A stretch of DNA of 64,000 nucleotides. Origin: Peptoniphilus equinus. GTDB taxonomy: Bacteria; Bacillota; Clostridia; Tissierellales; Peptoniphilaceae. The notes under the pieces are model-generated. The model had not been told where the DNA came from. It searched no databases and saw only the letters and a program-made list of their open reading frames with translations. Within the stretch, counting starts at the first letter, position 1, and each line of letters opens with the position of its first letter. The stretch spans positions 310,001 through 374,000 of the forward strand of contig NZ_CP115667.1 of assembly GCF_027921445.1 (NCBI RefSeq), written 5' to 3'. The translations under genes were made by a program, and so were the position numbers. Below, piece after piece: positions 63,999 through 64,000 of this stretch.

Positions 63999-64000
63999 TT

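Overview
The window looks like chromosomal DNA of an anaerobic, low-to-mid GC Firmicute. The best guess is a Clostridia/Tissierellia-type anaerobe such as a Peptoniphilaceae relative; this is inferred from gene content, not from a marker-gene search. The signs are three S-layer homology (SLH) proteins, a clostridial butyrate-type operon (thiolase, crotonase, 3-hydroxybutyryl-CoA dehydrogenase), a 2[4Fe-4S] ferredoxin, an oxygen-scavenging flavodiiron protein, and Firmicute regulation (T-box, THF riboswitch, CtsR box, sigma-A promoters with 17-bp spacers). Most genes are about half G+C, but 14.1-15.9 kb and 61.36-62.76 kb are clearly AT-richer.

Layout. 0-2.8 kb: tRNA thiolation-type PP-loop enzyme, exonuclease III, flavodiiron protein. 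3.2-6.4 kb: surface-protein locus with a BspA-like/Cna-B/SLH gene cut by an in-frame TAG, and a small cytosolic-looking LRR gene. 6.6-10.5 kb: Sua5-type threonylcarbamoyl-AMP synthase, upp, and envelope-sugar genes (TagO/WecA-type transferase, UDP-GlcNAc 2-epimerase). 10.7-14.0 kb: MaoC hydratase, thiolase, crotonase, dehydrogenase. 14.4-16.4 kb: ferredoxin, a mostly noncoding structured stretch with a tiny membrane-peptide ORF, then a three-tRNA operon. 16.5-18.9 kb: major S-layer-like protein with a long structured 5' UTR. 19.5-24.6 kb: degenerate Fic protein, nicotinate phosphoribosyltransferase, radical SAM protein, orphan protein, a parS-like palindrome, a queT gene with a pseudoknot-capable leader, and a DUF937 protein.

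24.6-31.2 kb: YjiH transporter, MATE pump, EF-Tu, nucleoside/base deaminase with NCS1 permease and small membrane protein, tRNA-His. 31.3-34.8 kb: ComEA-like protein and purine nucleoside phosphorylase (minus), M29 aminopeptidase (plus), RNase H-like protein (minus). 34.8-37.9 kb: T-box-controlled ABC importer of the TrpXYZ type. 37.9-40.8 kb: threonine dehydratase, folC, and divergent THF-riboswitch-controlled folT. 41.0-44.7 kb: three-subunit molybdenum hydroxylase. 44.8-52.7 kb: aldo/keto reductase, uvrB, uvrA, L,D-transpeptidase, Xaa-His dipeptidase. 53.0-57.7 kb: Na+/H+ antiporter-type carrier, then a GntR-ABC-permease-CPBP cassette. 57.8-61.3 kb: CtsR-box-controlled J-protein and ClpB. 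61.4-62.7 kb: AT-rich island with a nonsense-interrupted gene and a decayed IS30 transposase. 62.8-64.0 kb: third SLH protein and a gene running off the right edge.

There is no phage, CRISPR array or classical defence island. The most unusual signals are regulatory: the queT leader, the parS-like palindrome, the T-box whose specifier does not read as Trp, and the S-layer 5' UTR. To these add the interrupted surface gene beside a (TA)10 tract and the Fic homologue without its catalytic motif.
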